From Xestospongia muta (lineage: Eukaryota > Porifera > Demospongiae > Haplosclerida > Petrosiidae), in assembly GCA_963693285.1 (NCBI GenBank), contig OY848919.1:6478136-6542135 (forward strand): a stretch of DNA of 64,000 bases, written 5' to 3'. The translations under genes and the position numbers were made by a program. Position 1 is the first letter of the stretch. Each line of letters starts with the position of its first letter. The notes beneath the pieces were generated by a model. The model made no database searches and had not been told where the DNA came from. It saw only the letters and a list, made by a program, of their open reading frames with translations. Positions 22,322-34,395 of this stretch are shown piece after piece.

Positions 22322-22861
22322 CTATATAAAACATCCAGAATTAATATACATTATAATTGTTGTCATATTTAACTTCAAACAAGTTTATAGCGACTGATCT
22401 AATATCAGTTATTTTCTAATTGTTCCAGACACTTCTCTGCAAATTAAGTACTTCAACCGAGGTTATAACCACTAATCTAATATCTCTTGTGTAAACAACT
22501 TTTGGTAGACATAACTGACCCAGCTATAAGATATTCTGCTAAGTACTGCACACTGTCTAAGCAATTAAGCTTAAGTACTTTTTTTAATGATAAACATGTG
22601 GGTGGCTGAACTGTTTTAAGTGTCACAGTATATGCTTAATATTTATAGTTATTTTAAAGTATGACATGAAAGACTAACTCTTTAGAACTTAATTTCAATA
22701 CAAGTTTCATTATAGTATCTATAATATTGAAATGATAATAATTAAAATATGAACAGCCAAATTCACACATTTGTGATAATTTTAAAATATAATCATTTAA
22801 ATTTTGTTTAATATGGTTATTATGTATTAACAATGTGTTACATTATTTGTCATTCATTTAG

Positions 22862-23660
22862 GCCAGCTACATCCAGTCAACCAATTTGGAGTACATACAT
22901 GTATAGTACTTCCTCTGACACATGTTATGGTACTAGAAATTTCTGTCCATCAACTTCAATAACTAGTTGTATACACTCTGAAGACGTTACTGTCACATGT
23001 AGTAAGTTGTTATATTATTTTTGTTAAGTAAACTAATTACTTAAATTTACTCATTGTAATTGTTTTATTATATAGTTTACAGTAGTTTATATTCAAAGAC
23101 TTATAATTCAAAGACTATTTGTTCAGGATTAATTTGTAAGTAATTATATCATTATAATTAATTAGTTCAATTTTGTAACATTGTGAAACATATGTATTGA
23201 TTATAATTATGTGCTAATCCTTTCATTTGCAATTAGAGTATGATTATCTTTTATCATTTAGCTAATGTTGCTCAAAATGGTTCTATTATTCTATCTTATT
23301 ATGGATATACTTCATCATCCTATTACTTTGGTAATGTGAGGTTCTATTACAATGGATGGGGTAATATTTGTTATGATTACTACTACAGTTCTACTGAAGC
23401 TAATGTCATTTCTCATCAATTGGAATATACTGGAGCATCAAGTTACTCTGAAGCTGGATTAGCGAGGTTAGAATTATCTAATAATCAAGCTCTACATTAT
23501 CTCTATCAGTTATGGCTTTGATTCTTCATCTATGAAGATGGATGACCTCAACTGTGGCAGTAGTAACTACCTCACTATATTTCAGTGTTCTTTTGATACA
23601 TACATTGATAGTGGATGTACTAATACGTTCTTTGTTCACCGTGTAAGAAGTCACAGTGAG
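22862..23660 (+). pseudogene. SRCR-domain fragment, copy 2
   Basis: Same two exons as copy 1 (22862-23001 and from 23262) with the same splice sites, domain blocks and frameshift. The intron is 15 bp longer because of a local duplication around TTATAATTCAAAGAC. See copy 1 for domain detail. Confidence 0.72.
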
Positions 23661-23839
23661 AATATCATACAAGATTATTGAGGAGGAACTTTTTCAAGAG
23701 GATAAGGCTAAAAAGTTGCTATAGGTAGTCCAATGTTGGGTAAGTTATTAAAGTTTTTATAGTGTACAATGTAAATTATAGCTCTCTATTGCAGATGTTA
23801 TAGTCAACAATGTTGTTTTGGTAGTAACAGTACATTATT

Positions 23840-24196
23840 AACAGGACTGATGGTAGTAGTACTTATATTGTTTATCATAATGAGGAAGTCTATATTAGGT
23901 TTGTACATTGTAATGTACAGTCTTGCTTTAAATTCAATATTATTGTTCACGGGATATATCATAATGATAGTATTCCTCATTACTTGTGCTGTGACAGAAA
24001 ATGTTTCTCTGGTTGTTGTAAATATTATGATAAAAGACCAAAAATAATGATAATTATAAAGACTATCCTAAACAATTTTCTCCATGTAACAATTTACTTT
24101 TCTGAATTATTTCATTTGTCACTTATTGTTTGTCTGAATATGCATGTATACATGTACATTACCTTGGATTTTTATGTCTATGGATTACAGCTCTGA
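23840..24196 (+). other. Cysteine-rich open segment of unknown nature, copy 2
   Basis: Counterpart of 7655-8011 and still open in the same frame, with almost no change. Preservation may only reflect the recency of the duplication. Confidence 0.25.
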
Positions 24197-25111
24197 TATT
24201 TTGAGATCCCAATTTGGTATGATATATATACAGTTTTAGTGGAATGGAGAGTTATACTAGTAAAGTCACGTTGTGAGTCACTTAGTATACAAGTACAAAT
24301 GACTGACTGACCTACTACTACTAACAATGCTAAAAGCCAAATACTAGCTGGTAGTGATACTGTCAAGTCTGTTGTAGTTGATAACCACATTGACTCTGAT
24401 ACTGTAGTTTGTATTGATTGATAATTGATTGGTAGCTATAGTTACTGGAGATGAAATTGACTTTTCATAAAATATCTCAACTGTGGTTTACAAACCTGAC
24501 AGTTACTGATTAAGGTAATAGTACTCTATCAGCAGTAATGGCTGTAAAAGTGACCATTGCAGTTCAAGAAAACAACAATATCTTATCAGATCTTGCTGTG
24601 ATAATCCCTGATAATTATTATTGTAGCTCTTGTGGTTTTTAGGTAATGACAACTGAGACAGAGATTACCTTTGATCAAGTATTGTTAGTGCTAGTCTGCC
24701 ATTAAATACTACTGTAACTCTTAAAGAAATACATTATCAGTTTGGACTAAAATGTAAGGAGATACCACTTATACAATGTCATTGACTCTTTTACAGGGAT
24801 TATAGATGATCTTGAATTAAGTCCTTTTACTAATTGATGAATAGGGAAGTTGGGACACAATCTAAAAATCAGAATACAAGGTAAATTTAAAAAGAAATGT
24901 ATGATACTGAATTGGAGGATAAAACTATAGAGAATTAGATAATAATAATCATGATATTTCTTGTTGAGATTTATGGTAATAAAAAATTGTGTTTATTTGA
25001 TTGTGCTGCTACTTGTAATTTAAATATTGATATTTCTATTATTATTGATTTAATAAAGCCAATTATGATCTTAAAAGTACATCTTCATATGTACATGATC
25101 CCATTACAGCT

Positions 25112-25200
25112 ATCTGTGATCCTTAATGTGTTTATGGATCCTGTGTTAGTAATACCATTTGTTAATGTGCTAATAGTTATACTGGAGATATAACTGCAAG
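25112..25200 (+). pseudogene. EGF-like module remnant, copy 2
   Basis: Reads I-C-D-P-stop-C-V-Y-G-S-C-V-S-N-T-I-C-stop-C-A-N-S-Y-T-G; both stops shared with copy 1. Confidence 0.4.
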
Positions 25201-25508
25201 TTTGCATACTGGCTAGCATAGTAGTCTGTCTGCTGTTATTACTACAACAACACTACCAATGAAGTTGTGTTGCTCTAATACTGTATGTTCTATAGCTAGT
25301 AGTACACTAAGTAAGTGTCCGGGACTCACTCTAAGAGTTGTTCATGGTGTTTATTTGCTCATATTCTATCACTATAAGTTCTAGTGTCACCCTATTTGGT
25401 GCTATATTATTTATTGATCTACTGCAGCTGCTAAGATGTGAGTAAATCTTAAGTATTACCGGTATGTATATGTATATATATACAACAATAATATCTCTTA
25501 TTGTTGTT

Positions 25509-26792
25509 AGAATGTAACTATATAGCCTATTGTTATCACAATCATCTACCCACACAGATCCATCAGATGCAACCACTACTCCCAATGGTTTTTTCAACTC
25601 TCCTATTGAGTGGATATAATTCCCATGGGGATCAAATATCGAAAGATAATTTTGTCACTTGTTTACTACAAATAAATAACCATCTGAATCAATTTCTATA
25701 CCATATGGTGAATCAAGAAAAGACTGACCATACTGACGAATATATTGACTTTCTGAAGTAAAGACATAAACTGTTATTGACATAGCATCAGACACATGAA
25801 ACAAGCCAGAGTAATCAAATGAAAGGCCTGCTGGTTACTTAAACTTTCCTGGTATATGACAATTGATAACATGAGAGAGGAAATTATCACAGCAAAATAC
25901 TTGGATGCAATGATTATTCAATTCACCAACGTATATCTTACAATCAGGACCAATACAGATATCCCAGATGCACGAAACATGGGTGATTTATTTATTTTTT
26001 ATACTTAGTTTTTGGTGACCATTCCAACAATCCTTACAGAGAAAATCTGTACATTCAGTACAATATGCTACTGAAATATCCTCATTACAAGAATCACATT
26101 AACAAGGAGAGTTAGAAGTAATTTTTCTAAGAATGTCACTTTGCTTATTGACAAGATAATGATTACGAGGGAGAGATGTGACTCCGCCATTATAGGTACT
26201 GGTGTGGTCTCATGACAGAAAGGACAAGTGAGGAAGTCAGTCCCAGTACCTTCAGTTATGAGAGACTGGATACATTGAGTACAGATGTAATGACAACAGG
26301 ACAGCATACAAGGGTCATAATAAGATTCACTCCATTTTAGACAACAAGTAGAACTCAAATTAGCCTAATTGTGTAGACAGTCAAATCAAATCGTATTTAT
26401 AATATGCTACTTACATCTTTAAGAGGTCTATTAGCAGAACTACTAGTAGTACAAGACATTGTTGAAATACCAATTTAAGTTGACAACCAAAGAAAAGGCC
26501 AAAGTAGAAACAAAGAATTAATACATAGATAAAAAGTAAGATCAGATGATCAGATCATGTGATAGTTATGATAATAACATCTCATAGTAATAGCTTGTCT
26601 TATTTAGTTTTTAGTATCACATACAGAAAATGTGAATATTGATTTGCATTATATTAAAATTGACTACATTTCAGAAAACAAGTAGAACTCAAATTAGCCT
26701 AATTGTGTAGACAGTCATATCAAATCTTATTATAATATGCTACTTACATCTTTAAGAGGTCTATTAGCAGAACTACTAGTAGTACAAGACAT
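25509..26792 (-). pseudogene. TRIM-NHL-like gene, copy 2, with duplicated first exon
   Basis: Domain order matches copy 1. Two exon 1 copies exist (26459-26415 and 26792-26748), both with ATG and a GTAAGT donor, because a ~334-bp block was duplicated locally. Exon 2 starts at 26364. The RING has C-L-K-W where copy 1 has C-L-K-C, losing a zinc ligand, and C-P-F-C at the end. The NHL Trp that is TAG in copy 1 is an intact TGG here (GSVWVDDCDNN, about 25560). The RING-to-B-box frameshift is shared with copy 1. The copy is broken, though differently from copy 1. Confidence 0.73.
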
Positions 26793-26990
26793 CGTTGAAA
26801 TGCCAATTTAAGTTGACAACCAAAGAAAAGGCCAAAGTAGAAACAAAGATTTAATACATACATCAGAAGTAAGATCAGATGAAGTAGATAACATATCATA
26901 GTAATAGCTTGTCTTAAATAATTATTTTGTCTTTAGTATATATCACATACAGAAATGTGAATATTGATTTACATTATATAGTATATTGGA
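26335..26990. repeat. Local ~334-bp tandem duplication containing TRIM exon 1
   Basis: Sequence from about 26336 (GACAACAAGTAGAACTC...) recurs from about 26671, including the exon 1 ATG, its donor and the upstream ATACCAATTTAAGTTGACAA block. Copy 1 has it only once. This explains the rise in inter-copy offset from 16,166 to 16,500. Confidence 0.85.
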
Positions 26991-27691
26991 ATAATATATA
27001 ATTGTAAATATTTTCATAGTTTGTTATTTGCACTCCAGTTACATTGCACTTCAGTTACATTTGTCAGATTTGAAAGTCACATAATAATTTATATTATTGC
27101 AAAACATAATCTCCAGACAGTCCCAACAATTATAAATAATTGAGATTTAAAACAACAGAAAGATACAGTTCATATAGTCAGAGTTAAATTAAAACATACC
27201 AATGCTTCAAAGTCTACAAAGTATACTTTTATAAAGTACATATTATGGTAGTGTGTGTGTGTTATCTGATGTAAAGCTCAACAAGATCAAGAGGAGTACA
27301 TTGAACAAAAACTGACATTATAACCTCATTATGACTATGATTATAACCATATGTAACCAATTATTTGAGAATAAAAGCAACTAGAGCTGGTAAGAACACA
27401 ATAAAAAGCATACAGAAGTCTATACTGATATCCTTTTACATGATCATACACGTTGGCATAATAGAGACCATAAGTAAAATAGATTATAATGTCAGTATGG
27501 TTAATGTTTTTCATTATCAATACAACATAAGCTGGTATTTATGTAGATGTCAGCACATTGCACTAGTCAAAATGGACTACATGACCCTGGTTCACTGATG
27601 ATAACAAATGCGACTCTTGTCCAGCCTCCTATCCATCATGGTGACTACCATCCACATTGCAGTACATTTCAACCTGACTACTATTAGAAAA

Positions 27692-27813
27692 ATTAATGAT
27701 AATATATATTGTAATACCCTGAGATAGAAGTAGAGTGTGCCTCATATAGTCGACTATATAAAACTGGACCTGGAGTTGGAGATTCCAATGGGCATAAGAT
27801 GTGAATTAATGAT
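27692..27813. repeat. ~104-bp segment present only in unit 2, flanked by ATTAATGAT
   Basis: The 9-mer ATTAATGAT stands at 27692-27700 and 27805-27813 with ~104 bp between. Unit 1 (near 11192-11205) has one ATTAATGAT followed by AAAAT. It could be a small insertion with a 9-bp target duplication or a deletion in unit 1 between direct repeats. No internal TIR was recognised. Confidence 0.5.
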
Positions 27814-28514
27814 CAGCTTCATGTCGTAGTTACAATATCTTTCTATTGTTAGGGACATCTTAACCATGACCAATTCTGTTGTAATAACGTAAACATTATG
27901 CAAATTGATTTCATTAGGCATTTTAAAAGTTTCATACAACGATATAAATCACCATAAGATTATTTAAGTGGTACTATCATTGTTATAATGGACTGGGTTT
28001 GCTAACTGTAGAGTTGGTAGAAATTATGGAGGTGCTAAAACCATATCTTTATGTAACAAAATTTTAAATTGTTTAAATCATTATGTCCAAATTAAAAGTG
28101 CTTATGATGAAAGCAATTATGTTCATTTCAAAAGATATACTCGAGAATTAACAGAGCTTCTATATTAGAACAAGAGTCATATCACTTTATATATAGCATC
28201 AAAATAGGTGTGGTGAATAGTTATGAGTTTTTCAAATTCAATTCTTTTGCATGCTCAGTTAGATCAATACACATGGTTATGTTGCATATTGTTCAGTTTG
28301 GGTGAGATCTTAATGTATCATGTTTTAACGATTTAAAGAAAATTAAATTTGCTAGTTAATGACATAAAAAAGTGTACTCTACAATAAAACTTTAATGATG
28401 CTATTTCAAAAACTATCATGTTACAATTAAATATATTCAACATCAATGAACAAGATAAGATAGTGAGGGAAACTTCATACAATAAGAGTAGTACATGCAA
28501 TTATTAGTATTTAA

Positions 28515-29197
28515 CAGTTTTATTATTACTACAAGAACCAGTTACTAACAATGACACATTGGGATTCATTGCTCTAATTGGATTATAAGTATCATGTGGA
28601 TTGAAAATAGAAAGAGATTCTGTTCCTCAATTGTTTACTACAAAGAATTACTAACTGGCTCAATACCTATGCCAATTAGACATTAAAGATGCGGCTGACT
28701 ATACTGATAAACATATTGATTGACTTTCTGAAGTTAAGACAATGATTATGGTAGAGTTAAAGGTCAAATGAAGATAACAAGAGCAATGAATTGTTACCAC
28801 AACTATGTAAATTGTCATCACAATGAATCACTGGGATACGAATACTAGCAGTATCAACAAAATATATCATATTATCAGGACCAATACAAATATTCAGGGG
28901 ACATGACAATTGTTTAATTCCTGAATCACTATTGCAAAAAATTCCCAAAACTCTCATCCTAAAGTTAATTTATCGATTGTTTTTCTTCCAAACTCTACCC
29001 AATACATTATATCATCCACTAATAGTTATTCCAATCACATCAATAAATTGTAGAGGACCAATTCTATATGATCCAATAGTAGCAGTCTTCTGTCTTCCAC
29101 TACTGTCAGGCATATATACAATCTTTACCATTACTAGAAAGAAGATAGTAGGGATAGTACTTACATCATCCCTACATGATAGGCACAGGTGACACAA
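28515..29197 (-). pseudogene. Second NHL-repeat fragment, copy 2
   Basis: Counterpart of 11900-12590 with the same blocks, short intron and frameshifts; the NICIGPDNMIYFVDT unit is unchanged. Confidence 0.6.
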
Positions 29198-29209
29198 ACA
29201 ATTGAGGAT

Positions 29210-30780
29210 ATTTATAAATTAACTAATTCACATAAATAATATTATTGATATATTGTTACAATCTGTCGTTGTGCTATTATGTAGTAATTTCCCATCTTTA
29301 TTGTATTGCTTGTGTTTAATTAAATATAATTTCTATTAACCTACCCTACATTAATTTTATTAAAATTGCACTAATTAAGTATGTCACATAAAATGAAATT
29401 AAAAGTCCCTCTTGTTTATTGTTAATGAAAGAGCTGTAACTCAATAGAATGCCATTTTTATAGAGAGTTGATGATTTCTTAAATTTTGCATAATATGTAT
29501 TAGACATAAAAGCCAAACTTGATAATCAGTTCATTTTTATAATTACTACTTATGACACCTTATAATTTTGCTTATTAATACTTAGTGACTATTAATTAAT
29601 AAACAAAGGTCACGAAATTATATTTACTCAAAGCATAGAGTGTGAACCAACCATATAACTTTGATCAATGCTGAATGGCTGCAAATAAAAAATAGTAATA
29701 ACTAAATAGTTCTACAGAGATGTTAGAGTTTCAAGATCATATTTTATTACTTATTCCTTAATTACCATGCACAGATACTTCCAAAGAATTTCATTAGTGA
29801 CAATTCCCACCAAATTTGCTATTGAGTTTACTCATCTTTATTTATTCTTTTCTTTCTTTTTTATTATTTGTAACCAAAGCTCTTTTAAATATCATTTCTT
29901 TCCTCTTCTATTTGGACTGTTTTTTACTGGAGTTCTTGACCAAAAATGTCAATTAACTCTTTGCATCTATCCATGTTTTAATTCATAGGTACAATTCTTA
30001 CCTCTCTTTTTTCTTTCTCAATGAACTAAACTTAATAGACATCTCATCAGTTCATTTAATCTCTCATTTTTGGACACTTTCATCTCTTCATTATTGTCAC
30101 TGTCTCGCAATAATAATATTGTCTAGCTTTAAAATGAATACAGATTCTTACAGAAACTTATAAGTTGACAATAACAATAAAATGACGAATTTCTAGACAC
30201 ATATACTCAAAGACTTCAATAAATCAGTGAAAACAATACATGTATCCATTGCCAACTGTGTGAGGTTTCTCAAGAGACTAGGCTATATAGTACACAGTCA
30301 GTCCTGCAACATATAAGATGTGAAACTTCAGTCTCTTAAGTCATTTCCAATGACTTCATAATTTCTATAAATGACACAATATGTTTAATTAAATAAACCA
30401 CACATTTGCACTAAACAAAATTAAAGCTTTACAAAATTACTTTAGCTATCACTTGGTAGTAGTAAATTATAACTGCTGATGTGAGCATTAATCAGAAATG
30501 TGTAAATATTCAGTGTATGAGTCTTTTAAGCATCAGATAACCTGAAAAAAATGAAAAAAACTGATAATAAAAAAATTTGAAAATTTATTGATCATTCTTA
30601 TAATACAAAGACAACCAACATTATGTGAGTATTATTTTAAACTACAAGTCGAGCAATATAAGTATTATTCTTGCACAGTTCTGTATTTGGTATCAGCTTA
30701 CATTAGTTAGGATTCACACATTTCTGACATGTACTGCCTATGAGGTGTAGACACAGCCATTATGGAAGCCATGATCATTT
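29210..30780. other. No gene recognised
   Basis: Counterpart of 12600-14165; more small indels than elsewhere in the unit, as expected for unconstrained sequence. Confidence 0.5.
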
Positions 30781-30793
30781 TATAAACACTTAC

Positions 30794-30924
30794 AATTTTG
30801 AGGGTTACAATTTTCCAAAACCTGTACCGTAGATCTAGCTTTATCTCCAGGATGCAATTTTTGACAAGTTATTGTTCGCACATGATAACCTCCAACACAT
30901 GTTCTAGAGCATTATAAACAAACA
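30794..30924 (-). pseudogene. Thrombospondin type 1 repeat exon, copy 2
   Basis: Same exon as 14180-14310, same length (131 nt), same splice sites and the same TAA before the first core Cys. Confidence 0.58.
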
Positions 30925-30963
30925 CTGTGACAAAACATTTAATATTAAAGGGAGAAAATACCT

Positions 30964-31332
30964 CACTCAATACTAATTAGTGAACAGTATCTCACTTTGG
31001 CTATCAAATCCGTCTGTCATCAACTGGGACCTGCATCGCCAAGACATCTCTTACCCATCCTGCTACAAACATTTGATAGCATTCCAAACTCTTGTAGTTT
31101 AAAAGGTCATCTCCCGTGCATGGGGTCAGAGAAAATGTCAGATACATACCAACGTGGGTGTATGTTGTACTTGGCCATTTGTCAAAATCATCCATCCAAA
31201 GCCTCTTTTGATATTTTATAAGGATCTTGACCTCCAATCATTTAAAGCTTTTCTTCATAGCTCTGCTTCGAAGGTGAATATCACTATAATTTCTTTGTAG
31301 CCAGGAAAATGAGCACTTTCACTAGACGCCAT
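30964..31332 (-). pseudogene. 5' exons of an unrecognised gene, copy 2, splice donor lost
   Basis: The ATG (31332-31330) and the 24-codon first exon are kept (MASSESAHFPGYKEIIVIFT...). The donor that reads GAG-GTATGA in copy 1 is GAG-CTATGA here (near 31260), so normal GT-AG splicing at that site is impossible. A 3-nt loss near 31015 removes one Met codon downstream. Confidence 0.4.
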
Positions 31333-31544
31333 GTTTCCACTCTGTACTCCAACGTGGCCACCGCCCAAAATGGCCACGCCTACTGCAAAGTGTCTATAGT
31401 CTGGGAATACTGTCTGATACACGAGAAGCTATATACTGCAACTGCTCGTTACGTGGTCGTATTGCTCTTTGTGTTAACATTGGCAGTTTATTTGCCTGGA
31501 TGTTCACTAATATCTGTTTATAGATCAGAGATACTGATGCATAT

Positions 31545-31640
31545 ATACTGATATATATGTATGTATATACATATATATATACATATATATATATATGCAT
31601 ATAATATACATATATATACATATATACATATGCATATAAT
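31545..31640. repeat. (TA)n-rich microsatellite
   Basis: Counterpart of 14932-15040 with the CA tract replaced by TA/CATA repeats. Confidence 0.9.
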
Positions 31641-31867
31641 TATATGGTAACACCTAAATATTGGCTGAAAATTTAACCTTAAAAAGACTGTTATGATGTA
31701 ACATGATAAACTAAATGAAAGCATAATTAAAATTTGCAAACATGTTGGACAAAACTAGCTATCAATTATCACTCAATATTATCACATTTAAAAGCAATGG
31801 ATAATAATGATTAGAATTAGAATTGTATTATTTACAATTATTTTAACAGCAAAAATGTAGTCAACTA

Positions 31868-32110
31868 CACTGTAAAAATTGATTTGTTGATTTAACTAAT
31901 ATACTGTTATACAGGTTACATGTAAAAAACTTAATATGATGTGAAAGTAAATATAACACTGTTTTTATTACTAACATACTACTGTTTGTGCAGCTGTAGT
32001 GCATTAGTAGTAAAAGCAGTGTTACGTTTACTTTTACATTACACTAATTTTTCTACATGCAACCTGTATAACAATATATTAGGTAAATCAACAAATCAAT
32101 TTTTACAGTG
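31868..32110. mobile_element. Complete 243-bp TIR element (MITE) with TA target duplication
   Basis: Begins CACTGTAAAAATTGATTTG and ends with its near-perfect inverse (CAAATCAATTTTTACAGTG); the TIRs extend about 100 bp inward. It is flanked by TA on both sides (31866-31867, 32111-32112). Unit 1 has no element at the matching place (15265-15275, GTCAACTATACATTT), giving an empty site. TA duplication and a CACTGTAAAA-type end suggest mobilisation by a Tc1/mariner-type transposase. Confidence 0.85.
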
Positions 32111-32401
32111 TACACATTTATATATATTCTACACATAACCTGAGACAATATATGAAAGTTAGTTTGTATTGTATTTCAGTAATATAACTAAAGGACTACA
32201 GATTACATCAAGAAGTGAATGCTCTTATCATTTACTGTAAAATTACTTTTTATAAGAGAATGTTAATACACTGCATGTGTGCAATTTTTTGTAGTACTTT
32301 AGTCATGTGATAGATATTTACAGTTGATTGTACTTTCTGTTCTTCATTATCATGTTTACTACACAAGTTCATGTCACCACAATAGCATACTTTCACAAAC
32401 A

Positions 32402-32642
32402 CACTGTAAAATTGGTTTGTTGATGTAACTAATATATTGTTATACAGGTTGCATGTAGCAAACTTTATATGTTGTAAAAGTAAATATAACAGTTTTTTAT
32501 TATTAATGTACTACTAAATACATAAACAGAAGTACATTTGTAATAAAATCAGTGTTATGTCTACTTTCACAACATATTAAGTTTATTACATGTAACCTGT
32601 ATAACAATATATTAGTTAAATCAACAAATCAATTTTTACAAT
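32402..32642. mobile_element. TIR element (MITE), second copy
   Basis: Same family, starting CACTGTAAAATTGGTTTGT and ending CAAATCAATTTTTACA. It is the positional counterpart of the element at 15555-15780 and predates the duplication. Confidence 0.75.
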
Positions 32643-32844
32643 CCATATTTGTCATATAATATATCAAAATAAACTATATGCACAGAAGAAATACATCAAT
32701 TATTGTACAACGTATCTATGTTATGACAGTTATAACAGGAAACTGTGCTAATAACACTGAACGCTATCAATTGTAAACAAAAGTAGAAACAACAAGCAGT
32801 GCTGACAGTCAGTATCGATATTGAGAAGACATTTGAACAGAAAT

Positions 32845-34395
32845 ATGTTCAGTTGCTGCAAGAGAAAGGTTCAATGTATCCCTTCAAAGTCTGTAATGTT
32901 AATTATTCTTTGGGATATTTTGATGTATGCTCATGTGCTACTACTTCGAAGTGCTATAACATCCAGTTACGTTAACAGTTCTGTTGACTATAACAGAAAA
33001 TTTTATATTCTCTTTGGCATAATATATTGGTTAACTTATCTTTCATTCCCACTCTTTGGTCTACTCGCTGACATAAAGACAGGACGATATAAGACTATTA
33101 TTATTGGCATCTATTTGCTATTTGTGGCCTGGATAATTGGAGGTTTGGTTATCATTGTCAGTGTATATTTTCCTTTCTACCCGCTTCATTCATTTTTATT
33201 AGTTTTTTGTTACCTTTTGCTAATAATTGGGTATTGCAGTGTTCGGTCCAATATTGTCCAATTCAGTATTGATCAATCAGTAGAGGCTTCCACTGATGAA
33301 CTCAGTGCCATTATATATTGGCACTCAGTGTGCATTCCTATGGTTTATGTAATTGTTGAATTTGGACAGATTGTGATTAAAGAGTTTATTATTGTGTCTT
33401 ATGGAATATCTGGTGTGGCTGTGTCTACAGTCATTATCACTAACTTTCTCTTCAATCATTGGTTAGATACAATTCCTCATATTTTCAATCCAGTCAAACT
33501 AATTGTTAAAGTACTCAACTATGCTAGGAAGAACAAGTACCCCCAGAATCGTAGTGCCTTGACTAACTGGGAAGAAGACAACCCTTCACAATTAGATTTA
33601 GGTAAAGAAAAATATGGTGGGCCTTTCTCTGAGGATGAGATAGAGGATGTAAAAACAGTGCTTAAATTAATACCATTACTCATTTGCTTAATCGGTTTAT
33701 GTTGTATACTAGAAATATCATGGAATACTTTTTATTCTAAAGGTCAAAATGCTCAAATCATTTCCTCAATATTTTATAGCAATATATTAAGCTCACTCTT
33801 TTCATCATTTCTTATTCTACTACATGTATTTGTGATATATCCATGTTTCTTTAAATACATTCCTAGTATGCTCAAGAGAATTGGTCTGGGACTAGTTTTT
33901 GCTTTTCTTTATGCACTGTATTATGTTATCCTTTTCACTTGCCAAGATCATCTACACTTGAACATTACTTTATACAAACTTATTATTGTCCCTCAAATTT
34001 TACTTGGAGCAGCATTTGCCTTAATATTACCAACATCATTAGAATTCTTCTTAGCTCAGTCACCAAATAAAATGAGAGGGTTCATACTTGGTCTATGGTA
34101 TGCAGCATTGGGAATTGGCTATGTCATTAATATCAATGGAAAGTATCCTTTTAAATGCATAGGAAATGATATATGTCAAAGTCCGTACTACTATGTGTTA
34201 ATAAGTGCAGTAATACTTGTCATACTGATATGTTTTTCGATACTAGCTAAACGCTATAAATTGCGATTAAGAAAGAATGAAGTTTACACTCCTTTGGTAG
34301 CTGAGGAAAGTGACACAATTTATCATGAGAGGTATATGGAACAGGAAAAAGAATATCGGAGAGACATGGGTCTATCACTTGAATACACTGATTGA
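32845..34395 (+). CDS. POT/SLC15-like transporter, array 1 copy 3 (full tail)
   Basis: Start ATG at 32845 gives MFSCCKRKVQ and 516 residues. Loop 2-3 signature: D76, G80, R81, Y82. N-glycosylation-type NSS near residue 44. Intracellular loop with NPVKLIVKVL and KEKYGGPFSEDE; late motif AQSPNKMRGF; twelve hydrophobic segments are plausible. It lacks the 7-bp duplication of copies 1 and 2 and so reads on into YHERYMEQEKEYRRDMGLSL-EYTD, a charged cytoplasmic tail. This is the most diverged copy of the three and probably closest to the ancestral full-length form. The gene is one uninterrupted exon. Confidence 0.9.
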   Translation: MFSCCKRKVQCIPSKSVMLIILWDILMYAHVLLLRSAITSSYVNSSVDYNRKFYILFGIIYWLTYLSFPLFGLLADIKTGRYKTIIIGIYLLFVAWIIGGLVIIVSVYFPFYPLHSFLLVFCYLLLIIGYCSVRSNIVQFSIDQSVEASTDELSAIIYWHSVCIPMVYVIVEFGQIVIKEFIIVSYGISGVAVSTVIITNFLFNHWLDTIPHIFNPVKLIVKVLNYARKNKYPQNRSALTNWEEDNPSQLDLGKEKYGGPFSEDEIEDVKTVLKLIPLLICLIGLCCILEISWNTFYSKGQNAQIISSIFYSNILSSLFSSFLILLHVFVIYPCFFKYIPSMLKRIGLGLVFAFLYALYYVILFTCQDHLHLNITLYKLIIVPQILLGAAFALILPTSLEFFLAQSPNKMRGFILGLWYAALGIGYVININGKYPFKCIGNDICQSPYYYVLISAVILVILICFSILAKRYKLRLRKNEVYTPLVAEESDTIYHERYMEQEKEYRRDMGLSLEYTD

